From Candidatus Gastranaerophilales bacterium (GTDB taxonomy: Bacteria; Cyanobacteriota; Vampirovibrionia; Gastranaerophilales; Gastranaerophilaceae), in NCBI GenBank assembly GCA_944327255.1, contig CALVHA010000004.1, positions 47,777 through 111,776 of the forward strand: a stretch of 64,000 nucleotides of DNA, given 5' to 3'. Positions 33,735-42,666 of the stretch are shown piece after piece. A program made the translations under genes and the position numbers. Numbering within the stretch: the first letter of the stretch is position 1; each line of letters opens with the position of its first letter. The notes under the pieces were generated by a model. It had not been told where the DNA came from. It did no database searches and was given only the letters and a program-made list of their open reading frames with translations.

Positions 33735-34484
33735 ATGAGAATAGAAGAGGAATCTAGACAACCTTCGCACATGAGCTACAAAGAATACAAAAGAAAAGTT
33801 GTAAAAAATAAAAAGCATAACTTTATGATGTTTGTATCTATATTTTTTGTTTTATTACTTATTTTTCTTGGTTTTGCTAAATTAATGTCTCCAGATGTTG
33901 ATATAACAATAGGAGACAATTCAACACAAACTACTGAAATAGTTGATGACAATAATTATACAAACATGGGCGTCGATAACAGACTCAAAGCTATACAGGA
34001 AGAAGATGCGACTGCTCCAACAGTAGAAAAATCAACAGAAGAAGAAGTAACAGAGGATGCAGGACTTGTAAAAATTCCTGAAAAAACAGAAAAAATTTCA
34101 AAGGAAACAGACTCTGTAACTGATTCAATAGTGGATGAACCGGTTCAAAAGCATCAAAAAATAACAGCAAATGATTTAAATTCTACAGCAGAAAATAATG
34201 TTTCTGCCCCATCTCCTGCAACGCCAACTCCGATAGCTTCTTCAACAGCGACAGCAATAACAGCACGCGTCGTCGTTGGCTTTTATAATACACAGGCCCA
34301 AGCAGAAGTCGCAAGAGGAATTCTACAGGAATCTGGATTGGGAGTTACCCCTCACATAAGACCAATGGGTGCCGGATACACACTGCAAGCAGGTGCTTTT
34401 AGTTCAAAAGAATCTGCCAATAATCTTGCAAATAAACTTTTAATGAATAATTATCCTGCAAGAGTCATAATTGACTCCAACTAG
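33735..34484 (+). CDS. Single-pass membrane protein with C-terminal SPOR domain
   Basis: A 249-residue envelope protein. A basic cytoplasmic N-terminus (about 1-30) precedes one transmembrane helix (FMMFVSIFFVLLLIFLGFA at about 32-50). Then comes a disordered Thr/Glu/Ser-rich periplasmic linker (about 55-175) and a SPOR domain in the last 75 residues (RVVVGFYNTQAQAEVARGIL, GYTLQAGAFSSKESANNLANKLL). SPOR domains bind denuded glycan strands at the division septum, so this is likely a division-site protein. It ends an operon with the HEAT protein, queC and DUF366. The gatB promoter begins at its stop codon. Confidence 0.85.
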   Translation: MRIEEESRQPSHMSYKEYKRKVVKNKKHNFMMFVSIFFVLLLIFLGFAKLMSPDVDITIGDNSTQTTEIVDDNNYTNMGVDNRLKAIQEEDATAPTVEKSTEEEVTEDAGLVKIPEKTEKISKETDSVTDSIVDEPVQKHQKITANDLNSTAENNVSAPSPATPTPIASSTATAITARVVVGFYNTQAQAEVARGILQESGLGVTPHIRPMGAGYTLQAGAFSSKESANNLANKLLMNNYPARVIIDSN

Positions 34485-34514
34485 TTTACACACGAAATGC
34501 CTTTGTGCTAGAAT
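34485..34514 (+). promoter_or_regulatory. Promoter of gatB
   Basis: TTTACA (34485-34490), an 18-bp spacer and TAGAAT (34509-34514), starting one base after the preceding stop codon and about 28 nt before the gatB ATG, which has AAGGAG upstream. Confidence 0.6.
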
Positions 34515-34542
34515 TTAAACAGGATATATTTAAGGAGAAGCT

Positions 34543-35988
34543 ATGGAAAACAGTTTAAGAGATAAGTATGAAGTAGTTATCGGCTTGGAAGTACATGCTC
34601 AGCTGAAAACGAAATCTAAAATATTTGCTCCAGACGGTACAGAATTCGGGAAAGAACCTAATTCAGAAACAAGCCCTATTACATTGGGGATGCCTGGAGT
34701 TTTGCCTGTATTGAATAAAGAAGCTGTAAATATGGGGATCTTGACAGGTCTAGCACTGAATTGTACAATTCCTGCAAGATGTAAATTTGATAGAAAACAA
34801 TATTTTTATCCGGACTTACCGAAAGGGTATCAGATCTCACAATATGATGAACCAATTTGTGTTGGGGGATATTTGGAAGTAAATGGTAAAAAAATCGGGA
34901 TAACACGAGCTCATTTGGAAGAAGATGCCGGGAAGCTTGTACATGCTGGGGCAGACGGACTTGCGGGGTCAAGCTATTCTCTTGTAGACCTTAACCGCGC
35001 AGGAACTCCGCTTCTCGAAATTGTATCAGAACCTGATATGAGAAGTTCTGACGAAGCAAGAGCTTATATGGAAGAATTGAGAAATATTGTCCGCTATATC
35101 GGCGTTTGTGATGGAAACCTCGAAGAAGGTTCTATGAGATGTGATGCAAACATTTCAATTATGCCAAAAGGTTCTAAAGAATTTGGCACACGTGCTGAAA
35201 TTAAAAATGTAAACAGTTTTTCAGCTCTTCAACGTGCGATTGAGTATGAAATTGACAGACAAATTGAAATTGTTGAAGAAGGCGGAAAGGTTGTTCAAGA
35301 AACAAGATTGTGGGATGACAACTCAAGAGAAACTCGTTCAATGAGAGGGAAAGAAGATGCTCATGATTACAGATATTTCCCTGAGCCGGATTTAATGCCT
35401 CTTGAAATTTCAAGAGAGTGGGTAGAAGAAATCAGAGCAAAAATGCCTGAACTTCCTTCTCAAAAAAGAGCAAGATATCAGGGGCTGGGACTAAGTGAGT
35501 ATGATGCAAGTGTCATAGTTGAGCAAATGAATCTTGCCTTATTCTTTGATGAAGTTCTTAAACTTGGAGCAACTCCAAAGATTGCTGTAAACTTTATCAT
35601 GGGAGAGATTGCGGCTTACTTGAAAGAAGAAAAACTGGATATTAATGAAACGAAATTAACACCTGAAAATCTTACAGAATTAATATCCCTTATAGAAAAA
35701 AATACTATTTCCAACAATATTGGGAAACAAATTATTGTTGATATGTTAAAGGACGGAACCTCCGCAAAAGAAATTGTTGAAAAACGAGGATTAAGTCAAA
35801 TAACAGATGAATCCGCAATTAAAGAAATTTGCCAGAAAGTAGTGGATGAAAATCCTGCTCAGGTTAATGCTTATAGAGGCGGAAAAGTTCAGTTGCTTGG
35901 CTTCTTTGTAGGTCAGGTAATGAAAGAAACTAAAGGAAGAGCAAATCCTAAAGTTGTAAACGAATTGTTAAAAGAAATTTTAGGATAA
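34543..35988 (+). CDS. gatB: Aspartyl/glutamyl-tRNA(Asn/Gln) amidotransferase subunit B
   Basis: GatB is the kinase/transamidase subunit of GatCAB, which makes Gln-tRNA(Gln) and Asn-tRNA(Asn) by amidation of the misacylated forms. The 481-residue protein begins YEVVIGLEVHAQL, contains FDRKQYFYPDLPKGYQISQYDEP (the GatB signature), SMRCDANIS and YRYFPEPDLMPLEIS, and has a C-terminal YqeY-like helical domain ending in VVNELLKEILG. gatA and gatC are not next to it. The presence of GatB and tRNA-Glu(UUC) with this pathway implies indirect charging of Gln and/or Asn tRNAs. Confidence 0.97.
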   Translation: MENSLRDKYEVVIGLEVHAQLKTKSKIFAPDGTEFGKEPNSETSPITLGMPGVLPVLNKEAVNMGILTGLALNCTIPARCKFDRKQYFYPDLPKGYQISQYDEPICVGGYLEVNGKKIGITRAHLEEDAGKLVHAGADGLAGSSYSLVDLNRAGTPLLEIVSEPDMRSSDEARAYMEELRNIVRYIGVCDGNLEEGSMRCDANISIMPKGSKEFGTRAEIKNVNSFSALQRAIEYEIDRQIEIVEEGGKVVQETRLWDDNSRETRSMRGKEDAHDYRYFPEPDLMPLEISREWVEEIRAKMPELPSQKRARYQGLGLSEYDASVIVEQMNLALFFDEVLKLGATPKIAVNFIMGEIAAYLKEEKLDINETKLTPENLTELISLIEKNTISNNIGKQIIVDMLKDGTSAKEIVEKRGLSQITDESAIKEICQKVVDENPAQVNAYRGGKVQLLGFFVGQVMKETKGRANPKVVNELLKEILG

Positions 35989-36014
35989 AAAGAGGCGGGA
36001 TAAACCCGCCTTTA
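35986..36014 (+). terminator. Terminator after gatB
   Basis: AGGCGGG/CCCGCCT stem around ATAAA, with A5 before and a short T run after. Confidence 0.75.
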
Positions 36015-36038
36015 TATTCTTAAAAGAGAGGCATCAGA

Positions 36039-37094
36039 GTGTTTGATAAAGATAAAAAATCCTGTATGGAACAAGAAATTTTTGAACAACCGGAAATTTT
36101 AGAAAATTTGTTCAAAACCCATGTTAATGATAATAATTACATACTGTTTGATATTCCAACAGACATAGAGAAAATAGTATTTGTAGCAAGCGGCTCATCT
36201 TATCATTGTGCAAGATACGGAGCAGATTTATTTGGCAATATTGCTAATATAGAGGCTCGCGCAATATATTCAAGCGAATTTTTATTAAAAACAGCCGTTC
36301 CGCATGAAAATAATATCTTATATGTATTTATAACACAATCAGGAGAAACATCGGACACAAATCAAGCCCTTGTAAAAGCAAAAGAACTTGGAATGAGAGC
36401 ATTATGTATAACAAATAAAAAGGGCTCTACTATTTGGAAAGCAGCAGACTTTAAAATTGATTGTCGTGCAGGTGAAGAAAAAAGTATTGCAGCCACAAAA
36501 TCTCTAACAACACAAATGCTATGTGTTACATTATTAGTTTTAAAATATGCCGCTCACAAAGGAATTGATATAAGTAATTATATAAATGACTTAAAAAAAC
36601 TTCCGAAAAAAATGGAAGAAACTCTCGGCTTGCATAAAGAAATAAGAAAAATAGCACGCGCACTTTCAAAATTTAAAATTATCGTTATAACAGCTGACGG
36701 GATCTCCTATGCAATAGCCAAAGAAGCATCCCTAAAAATAAAAGAAACATCATATATTTGTACTTTATCAAGTATTTTAGGAGAATTTATGCATGGTCAT
36801 GTTGCAGTATTAAACAATAAAGCTGCACAAATTCATATTTCTATAAATACTTTAAGCAAAACTGCTGTAGAAAATTTGGATAAAATAAGAAATGATTATA
36901 AAACACCTCTTTGTATTATAGGGAATAGCTGTAATAACGTCCATGCAGATTATCATATAAATATGGATTCTGAAAGTGAGATCGTTAAATCATTTTGCCT
37001 TGTAGAAACTATCCAGTTGCTTGCATTAGAAATTGCTCAGGCGCTGCATAGGAACGTTGATAAACCACATGGGCTTCATAAAGTAGTGAAATAA
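36039..37094 (+). CDS. SIS-domain sugar isomerase, GlmS isomerase-half homologue
   Basis: A 351-residue protein equivalent to the C-terminal isomerase half of GlmS (two SIS domains), without the glutaminase domain. IVFVASGSSYHCARYGADLF and VFITQSGETSDTNQALVKAKELG are the sugar-phosphate-binding loops, and KSIAATKSLTTQMLCVTLL and KETSYICTLSSILGEFMHGHVAVLN continue the GlmS pattern. Such stand-alone forms include deaminases (NagB-II type) and AgaS/FrlB-like enzymes; the missing N-terminal Cys means it cannot use glutamine. The start is GTG at 36039; an ATG at 36066 is an alternative. It precedes a PMT-like glycosyltransferase by 20 nt. Confidence 0.7.
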   Translation: MFDKDKKSCMEQEIFEQPEILENLFKTHVNDNNYILFDIPTDIEKIVFVASGSSYHCARYGADLFGNIANIEARAIYSSEFLLKTAVPHENNILYVFITQSGETSDTNQALVKAKELGMRALCITNKKGSTIWKAADFKIDCRAGEEKSIAATKSLTTQMLCVTLLVLKYAAHKGIDISNYINDLKKLPKKMEETLGLHKEIRKIARALSKFKIIVITADGISYAIAKEASLKIKETSYICTLSSILGEFMHGHVAVLNNKAAQIHISINTLSKTAVENLDKIRNDYKTPLCIIGNSCNNVHADYHINMDSESEIVKSFCLVETIQLLALEIAQALHRNVDKPHGLHKVVK

Positions 37095-37114
37095 TAAAGA
37101 AAGTTTAAGGGGAT

Positions 37115-38707
37115 ATGTTTCAAACTATAAAAGAGTTTTTAAGAAGCAAACAAGTAATTATTTGCTGCATACTTGTTTTTATTTTCGCAACGATTGTAAG
37201 AGTATATTCTATTAATTTAAAACAGGATTTGTTTATTGACGAAAACTCAACAACACAAATTGCAAGTTATAATAAATACTGGCTTGGAACGCCATTTGCA
37301 ATGGAACCGAATTTAAAGTTGACAGGAGAAGAGATTAAGCAAAAACAATTCTCACTGGATCCATCTTTTAAAGCTACTATTAGTGATATTGTTAATTTAC
37401 ATAAATACACAAGGGACACACCGCATACAAATTTTTACTATACACTATACAGACTCTGGTTTAACGGATGGAGTGAGTTTAACATAAAATCATTTATGGT
37501 GCATGGATGTACTTTAAATCTCATATTTTTTGCTGTTTCATTCTTATATTTGTATAAAATACTAAAACGACTTTTTCCAAACAGCTTATTAATCCCGTTT
37601 GGTTTGTTTACGGCATTTTTGAGTACATCTACCATTTCAAATACCATATTTATAAGACCTTATGCACTTCAGGAAATGTTTTTTATGATTATAACTCACA
37701 CAGTTATAAAGCAATGGGATTATCTTGATGAAAAAAATCATAGATACACAATCCTTAAGGCATTTTCCCTAGGTTTAATAACAGCTTTAACATTTTTAAC
37801 AGGATATTATTCTGCGTTTCTCATTGTAATGTACGCATTATTATTATTTTACAAAGCATTTAGAAATAAAAATTTTGACGCAATGAAGTTTTTTATAGTT
37901 AGTGCAATTGCTTCCGGATATATGATATTTATGTTATACCCGGGAGTTTGCTATGTATTCTTTAGCTATAGGGCGAAAGAAGCTTACAGAACTATTCTGG
38001 ACTTATTAAATCTTAAATATTTTCTTTTATATACACCAATTATTATCTTACGCTATTTATACTGTATACCACTAATTGCAGTATTAATATATTATTTGAA
38101 TAAAATAAGAAAAGAAAAATTATCATCACCTGAAATAACCAAAATTTATCCAATACTATTTGCGATAAGTGGAATATGGGCATTATTTATATTATATATA
38201 TGCCCGTATAAAAGGCTCAGGTATGTTATGTCTATTTGCCCAATACTACTTCTAATATTTCCATATATCGCAAGTTTCTTTCCAAAGAAAAAGACATTTG
38301 GAACAATCGTTACTATAATATTTCTATTAAACATATTTATTGCATTATCAGATTATTTAGGTTTTAGTTTTAGAAAATATATCCCGTTCCCTGCAAAAAT
38401 TGATTTTATCACAAATCAGAAATATGACAGGCTTATATTCTTAAAAAATCCTGATTTACCGGTATATATTATAAGTGATGGTTTATTAGCACCTGCTTGG
38501 CTATACCCTAATTTGGATGACAATCAGATTTATTATACTACAAATGTAACTCCTACCAATATACCTTACAATCATTTTTACACAATAAGAAATAATGCAA
38601 AAACACCTTACGCACCAAAAGATTTTCCTCCAAATTACAAACGCTTGGACGTAAAAAATGAGTGTGCGGATTTTTATATTTGTGAGGAATACATAAAACT
38701 CTATTAA
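37115..38707 (+). CDS. Integral membrane glycosyltransferase (GT39/PMT_2-like)
   Basis: A 530-residue polytopic protein with about ten transmembrane helices and the GT-C pattern. The first helix (IICCILVFIFATIVRVYSI) is followed by an extracytoplasmic loop containing DLFIDENSTTQIA, in which the Asp-Glu pair is the expected catalytic motif. The YNFRPYALQEMF-like segment (IFIRPYALQEMFFM) follows, and the C-terminal 100 residues are soluble. Enzymes of this type transfer sugars from polyprenyl-phosphate donors to lipids or proteins at the outer face of the membrane. AAGGGGAT precedes the ATG. It follows the SIS isomerase, suggesting an amino-sugar link. Confidence 0.75.
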   Translation: MFQTIKEFLRSKQVIICCILVFIFATIVRVYSINLKQDLFIDENSTTQIASYNKYWLGTPFAMEPNLKLTGEEIKQKQFSLDPSFKATISDIVNLHKYTRDTPHTNFYYTLYRLWFNGWSEFNIKSFMVHGCTLNLIFFAVSFLYLYKILKRLFPNSLLIPFGLFTAFLSTSTISNTIFIRPYALQEMFFMIITHTVIKQWDYLDEKNHRYTILKAFSLGLITALTFLTGYYSAFLIVMYALLLFYKAFRNKNFDAMKFFIVSAIASGYMIFMLYPGVCYVFFSYRAKEAYRTILDLLNLKYFLLYTPIIILRYLYCIPLIAVLIYYLNKIRKEKLSSPEITKIYPILFAISGIWALFILYICPYKRLRYVMSICPILLLIFPYIASFFPKKKTFGTIVTIIFLLNIFIALSDYLGFSFRKYIPFPAKIDFITNQKYDRLIFLKNPDLPVYIISDGLLAPAWLYPNLDDNQIYYTTNVTPTNIPYNHFYTIRNNAKTPYAPKDFPPNYKRLDVKNECADFYICEEYIKLY

Positions 38708-38735
38708 AAAGGGGATCATTTATATCCCCTTTTTT
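38706..38735. terminator. Bidirectional terminator between the PMT-like gene and pheS
   Basis: AAAAAGGGGAT/ATCCCCTTTTTT stem, with both convergent genes ending at its edges. Confidence 0.85.
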
Positions 38736-38746
38736 AATTAAATTGA

Positions 38747-39781
38747 TTAAAATTGTTTTAAAAATCTGACATCATCATTAAAGAAGAGTCTTATATCATC
38801 TATTGCATATTTAAGCATTGCAAGCCTTTCAATTCCCATTCCGAAAGCAAATCCGGAATAAATTTCAGGGTCAATTCCAACACCTCTTAGCACGTTAGGA
38901 TCAACCATACCGCATCCAAGAACTTCCAGCCAACCTGTTCCAGAACAAGTTCTACAACCTTTTCCCTGACACATAATGCATTGAACATCAACTTCTGCCG
39001 AAGGTTCCGTAAAAGGGAAGAAACTGTTTCTGAATCGTGTAGGTCTGCTTGCACCGAAATACAGTCTTATAAATTCATTTAAAACACCCTTTAAATCACC
39101 AAATGTTATATCTTTATCAACATACAATCCCTCAATTTGATGAAAAAAGTTATTTTTTCGAGCATTAATATTTTCGTTTCTGTAAACCCTGCCAGGAGAA
39201 ATAACTCTGATAGGAGGTCTCTGCTCTTCCATTGCATGAATTTGAGCTCCTGAAGTTTGACTTCTCAAGACAACGTTCGACGCAAGGTTAGTATAGAAAG
39301 TATCCTGAACATCTCTTGCAGGATGATCTTTGGGGATATTTAACATATCAAAGTTAAAATATTCCGTCTCAACTTCAGGTGAATTTTTACTTTCAATAAC
39401 TGAAAACCCAAGACTCTGAAAAATTGAAACAATTTCGTTAGTCGTAGATGTTATAGGATGCACCTTACCTCTAGGAATAAATTTACCTGGAAGAGTAACA
39501 TCTATTCTTTCTTTAACTAACTTCTCGTTTAACTCTTTTTTATAAAATTCATCGTGTTTTAAGCGTATAGAGGATTCAAGTTTTTGAGTAATTTCATTTG
39601 CTAGAGAACCAACAATTCTTTTATCCTCATTCGACAAATTTTTGAGATTCTTTTTAATCTCATTAAATTCACCTTTACGACTCAAATATTTAGCCTTAAT
39701 TTCATCTAAATCATTGATAGAATTTGCAAGTTCAATGTCTTTTACGGCATCTGAATAAATTTTTTCCAGTTGTTCTTTCAT
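38747..39781 (-). CDS. pheS: Phenylalanyl-tRNA synthetase alpha chain
   Basis: PheS is the catalytic subunit of the PheST heterotetramer. The 344-residue protein has an N-terminal coiled coil (about 1-85), the class II motifs around FNFDMLNIPKDHPARDVQDTFY and VYRNENINARKNNFFHQIEGLYVD, and motif 3 GFAFGMGIERLAMLKYAI. The C-x2-C..C-x2-C cluster CIMCQGKGCRTCSGTGW is a zinc-finger-like insert found in many bacterial PheS. pheT is not adjacent. It is the last gene of a leftward kdsA-MBL-pheS transcript, with AAGAGGAACAAGG before the ATG. Confidence 0.95.
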   Translation of the reverse strand: MKEQLEKIYSDAVKDIELANSINDLDEIKAKYLSRKGEFNEIKKNLKNLSNEDKRIVGSLANEITQKLESSIRLKHDEFYKKELNEKLVKERIDVTLPGKFIPRGKVHPITSTTNEIVSIFQSLGFSVIESKNSPEVETEYFNFDMLNIPKDHPARDVQDTFYTNLASNVVLRSQTSGAQIHAMEEQRPPIRVISPGRVYRNENINARKNNFFHQIEGLYVDKDITFGDLKGVLNEFIRLYFGASRPTRFRNSFFPFTEPSAEVDVQCIMCQGKGCRTCSGTGWLEVLGCGMVDPNVLRGVGIDPEIYSGFAFGMGIERLAMLKYAIDDIRLFFNDDVRFLKQF

Positions 39782-39793
39782 CCTTGTTCCTCT

Positions 39794-40414
39794 TTATCTG
39801 TTTATATCATTATGAAGTTTTTCGTATTTGAGATTAGAACTTTCTCCGTGTCCGGGATAAACTTCAATGTTATCATCAAGTTCAAAAATAATATCATTAA
39901 TACTGTGTTCAATTTTAAGGAAATTACCACCGAAAAGATCTGTTCTTCCATAAGACCCCTTAAATAAAGTATCTCCAGAAAAAAGCTTTCCGTCAGTAAG
40001 ATAACAAATTCCGCCTTCTGTATGTCCTGGAGTATGAATAATTTTTATATTTAAATCTCCAAAAGACAATTCATCCCCATCCTTAACATTGAAATCATAT
40101 TTGGGAATTTCAACATGCGGAAAACCAACAAATTTAGAAAATTCATTAATATTGTCTAGCAAAACAATATCATTTTCATGAATTCCTACTTTAGCATTTA
40201 AAGCCACTGACATTTCATTAAGTCCTAACACATGATCAAAATGCCCATGAGTAAGAAGAATATATTTAACATTCAAATTATTTTTTTTAACGAAATCAAT
40301 AATTTCTTGTTTATACTCGGAACAATCAATTAATACTGCCTCTTTGGATTTTTCATCCCAAAGAAGGTAATTATTAGCATCAATTGGGCCTGCAATATAA
40401 GTATTCATTTTCAT
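39794..40414 (-). CDS. MBL-fold hydrolase (glyoxalase II-like)
   Basis: A 206-residue metallo-beta-lactamase-fold enzyme. THGHFDHVLG is the HxHxDH motif for two metals, followed by HTPGHTEGGICYL (His) and SGDTLFKGSYGRTD (Asp) and a final GHGESS (His). The AVLIDCSEYKQEIIDFV opening is typical of hydroxyacylglutathione hydrolase-like proteins, and gshB at 10.3 kb makes a glutathione-linked role possible, but a general thioesterase is equally likely. It lies 5 nt after kdsA and 12 nt before pheS. The start could be either of two ATGs at 40414 or 40408. Confidence 0.85.
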   Translation of the reverse strand: MKMNTYIAGPIDANNYLLWDEKSKEAVLIDCSEYKQEIIDFVKKNNLNVKYILLTHGHFDHVLGLNEMSVALNAKVGIHENDIVLLDNINEFSKFVGFPHVEIPKYDFNVKDGDELSFGDLNIKIIHTPGHTEGGICYLTDGKLFSGDTLFKGSYGRTDLFGGNFLKIEHSINDIIFELDDNIEVYPGHGESSNLKYEKLHNDINR

Positions 40415-40418
40415 AAAT

Positions 40419-41240
40419 TTACGTTCTCACAAGTTCAAAAATATCACGACAGACAGTGAATAACTTTTCCGCGTCTTTTAATGCAATCATATTAGGGCCG
40501 TCACAAAGAGCTTTGTCAGGATCGGGGTGAACTTCGAAGAATAAAGAATTAGCCCCCGCTGCCATAGCAGCCTTTGCAAGAACCGGAACAAATCTTCTAT
40601 CTCCGCCCGAACAAACACCATTTGCACCCGGAAGTTGAACACTGTGAGTTGCATCAAAAACTATCGGATACCCGAAAGTCTGCATTATAGGAATTCCTCT
40701 GAAATCAACAACCAGATTGTTATATCCAAAAGAAGTTCCCCTATCCGTCAGTAATATTTTATCATTTCCCACATCCTCAACCTTTTTAACCAGAGGTCCC
40801 ATCTGTTCAGGTGCAAGGAACTGACCCTTTTTTATATTTACAATTTTACCCGTTTTAGCAGCAGCAACAAGCAAATCTGTTTGCCTGCATAAAAATGCAG
40901 GGATTTGCAATACATCTACAACTTCTGCAGTTGGGACAGCCTGATCAGGGGTATGAATGTCCGTCACAATAGGAACATCAAATTTCTTTTTAACATTCTG
41001 AAGCATCTCAAGGCCTTTTTCCAATCCTGGGCCTCTAAAAGACGTTATAGAAGAACGGTTGGCCTTGTCAAAAGAAGACTTAAAAATGTAATTAATACCA
41101 AGTTTTTCAGTAATTTCTTTCAACTTTCCAGCAGTTTGGTCAAGAACCTCCTGACTTTCAATCGCACAAGGACCAGCCAAAATAGTTAATTTATCCCCGC
41201 CGATTTCAAAATTTCCTAATTTAATTCTCTTCATATTCAT
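40419..41240 (-). CDS. kdsA: 3-deoxy-8-phosphooctulonate (KDO-8-P) synthase
   Basis: KdsA condenses PEP with arabinose-5-phosphate to make KDO-8-phosphate for the LPS inner core. The 273-residue protein shows LAGPCAIES at the N-terminus, KSSFDKANRSSITSFRGPG, LTDRGTSFGYNNLVVD and the DATHSVQLPG metal-binding loop. An upstream in-frame start would add 16 hydrophobic residues but overlaps the promoter, so I chose the ATG at 41240 (an ATG at 41234 is equally good). This gene is the best evidence that the cell has an outer membrane. It heads a leftward operon with an MBL hydrolase and pheS. Confidence 0.96.
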   Translation of the reverse strand: MNMKRIKLGNFEIGGDKLTILAGPCAIESQEVLDQTAGKLKEITEKLGINYIFKSSFDKANRSSITSFRGPGLEKGLEMLQNVKKKFDVPIVTDIHTPDQAVPTAEVVDVLQIPAFLCRQTDLLVAAAKTGKIVNIKKGQFLAPEQMGPLVKKVEDVGNDKILLTDRGTSFGYNNLVVDFRGIPIMQTFGYPIVFDATHSVQLPGANGVCSGGDRRFVPVLAKAAMAAGANSLFFEVHPDPDKALCDGPNMIALKDAEKLFTVCRDIFELVRT

Positions 41241-41246
41241 ACAAAG

Positions 41247-41275
41247 ATTATATTTAAAACAAAAGATAATTACAA
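41247..41275 (-). promoter_or_regulatory. Promoter of kdsA (leaderless arrangement)
   Basis: On the minus strand: TTGTAA (41270-41275), a 17-bp spacer and TATAAT (41247-41252). The first ATG of kdsA is 6 nt downstream of TATAAT and no Shine-Dalgarno lies between. Confidence 0.7.
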
Positions 41276-41346
41276 GCGGATTAAACAATTTGGGGATTGA
41301 AAATTTTTTTTAACAGACTAATATTAAAAATGAAAAGGAGAGTATC

Positions 41347-41682
41347 ATGATAATAAAAATATTAATTAAATGGGTTGCATTAGCACTGATATTAATGTTT
41401 GTAGCTTGGGTAATACCTGGCATAGAGGTGGAAAACTTCTGGGTAGCAATGATCGCCTCTGTAGTGATTGCACTTATTAATGCGATAATAAAACCTATAT
41501 TAATGTTTCTGACTTTACCAATAAATGTTTTAACCTTAGGAATATTTACACTTGTAATAAATGCCCTGTTATTCATGTTTTCAGCATATCTCGTTCCAGG
41601 CATAGAAATCAGCGGATTTTTAAGCGCATTTTTGGGGGCATTATTACTATCAATCCTATCCGTCGGTATTGCATGGCTTTAA
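41347..41682 (+). CDS. Small four-helix membrane protein of the phage-holin-4-2 (YvlD/DUF360) family
   Basis: A 111-residue membrane protein with four predicted helices (about 6-24, 33-53, 58-80 and 88-108). The repeated VAWVIPGIEVENFWVAMIASVVIALINAIIKP and YLVPGIEISGFLSAFLGALLLSILS units, each containing a P-G-I-E turn, are the signature of the holin-like YvlD family. The name comes from similarity; cellular members are not phage holins and their function is unknown. AAGGAGAG precedes the ATG. Its 3' end overlaps the convergent EamA gene by 27 bp. Confidence 0.8.
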   Translation: MIIKILIKWVALALILMFVAWVIPGIEVENFWVAMIASVVIALINAIIKPILMFLTLPINVLTLGIFTLVINALLFMFSAYLVPGIEISGFLSAFLGALLLSILSVGIAWL

Positions 41683-42576
41683 TTTAGCCGGACTAAACTT
41701 TAATTGTGACAGAAGCACCGCAATAACCATAAATAAACAACCTAAAAATTCTTTTCCGGATAAAATTTCATTAAGAAATAACATTCCTCCGATTACAGCA
41801 AAAACTGACTCTAATGACATTATCAAAGAAGCTACAACCGGAGGAGTGTATTTTTGTCCGAAAATTTGTAAAGTATAAGCAATCCCGCAAGTTAGCACTC
41901 CAGCAAATAATAAATAATATCTACAAGCCCAAATCGCCAATATAGTTGGGGCCTCAAATATGAACATTAAAGGAAGAGATAAAATTCCTACAATAAAAAA
42001 TTGAACACAGCATAGCTTTGCAGGATCAAGTTTTTGTGAATAAAAATTAACAAGAATAATATGTAAAGCATAAAACAACGTTGAACTTAACAGAACAAAA
42101 TCATAGTGATTAAATGAAGACAAATTTTCTTTAAAACAGAGTAAATACAGACCAATTACTGCGAGCAGGATACTGAATATTACATTATTAGGGAGCCTTT
42201 TCCCCATAAAAACTGAAATTATCGGGACAAAAATAATGTATAAGGCAGAGATAAATCCACCTTTTCCAGCACCGACATATTGCATACAAAATTGCTGTAT
42301 AGAGATGGCAATAAAAAGAACTCCTCCGCATGCAAGTCCGGCCTTTGCAAGTAATATATGCTGTAATTTTTTTAATTTAACAGTTCTTGAATCCTTGCAA
42401 AGAGATTTTACTAGCCAAATAACAGATAATAAACTCAAACCTCCTAAAAAACTTCTTACAGCATTAAATGTAAAAGGGCCAACGAACTCCATTCCCGCAC
42501 GCTGAGCAACAAAACCAAGCCCCCAAATCATAGCTGTAAACATAAGAGATATAATCGCAAGGAATTTTTTATTCAA
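41656..42576 (-). CDS. EamA/DMT-family transporter
   Basis: A 306-residue inner-membrane protein with about ten helices and two related EamA halves. The opening (FLAIISLMFTAMIWGLGFVAQRAGMEFVGPFTFNAVRSF) and PVVASLIMSLESVFAVIGGMLFLNEIL in the second half are diagnostic. Substrates of this family are amino acids or other small metabolites and cannot be predicted here. Start is TTG at 42576 with AAGGGAG upstream. A second EamA protein is encoded at 61.9 kb. Confidence 0.85.
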   Translation of the reverse strand: MNKKFLAIISLMFTAMIWGLGFVAQRAGMEFVGPFTFNAVRSFLGGLSLLSVIWLVKSLCKDSRTVKLKKLQHILLAKAGLACGGVLFIAISIQQFCMQYVGAGKGGFISALYIIFVPIISVFMGKRLPNNVIFSILLAVIGLYLLCFKENLSSFNHYDFVLLSSTLFYALHIILVNFYSQKLDPAKLCCVQFFIVGILSLPLMFIFEAPTILAIWACRYYLLFAGVLTCGIAYTLQIFGQKYTPPVVASLIMSLESVFAVIGGMLFLNEILSGKEFLGCLFMVIAVLLSQLKFSPAKLKPCNTDG

Positions 42577-42637
42577 AATTCACACTCCCTTCACTACTAT
42601 TATAACGTCCAATAATTTTATTGTCCACAAAAAGCAG

Positions 42638-42660
42638 AAAGGGGCTTTAAAAGCCCCTTC
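42638..42660 (-). terminator. Terminator after the ferritin-like gene
   Basis: AAGGGGCTT/AAGCCCCTT stem downstream of the leftward gene ending at 42667; the T tract after the stem is imperfect. Confidence 0.6.
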
Positions 42661-42666
42661 CCACAA

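Noticed and set aside
41347..41682. Phage holin, hinting at a prophage
   Set aside because: The family name is historical; members are chromosomal membrane proteins, and no other phage genes are near.
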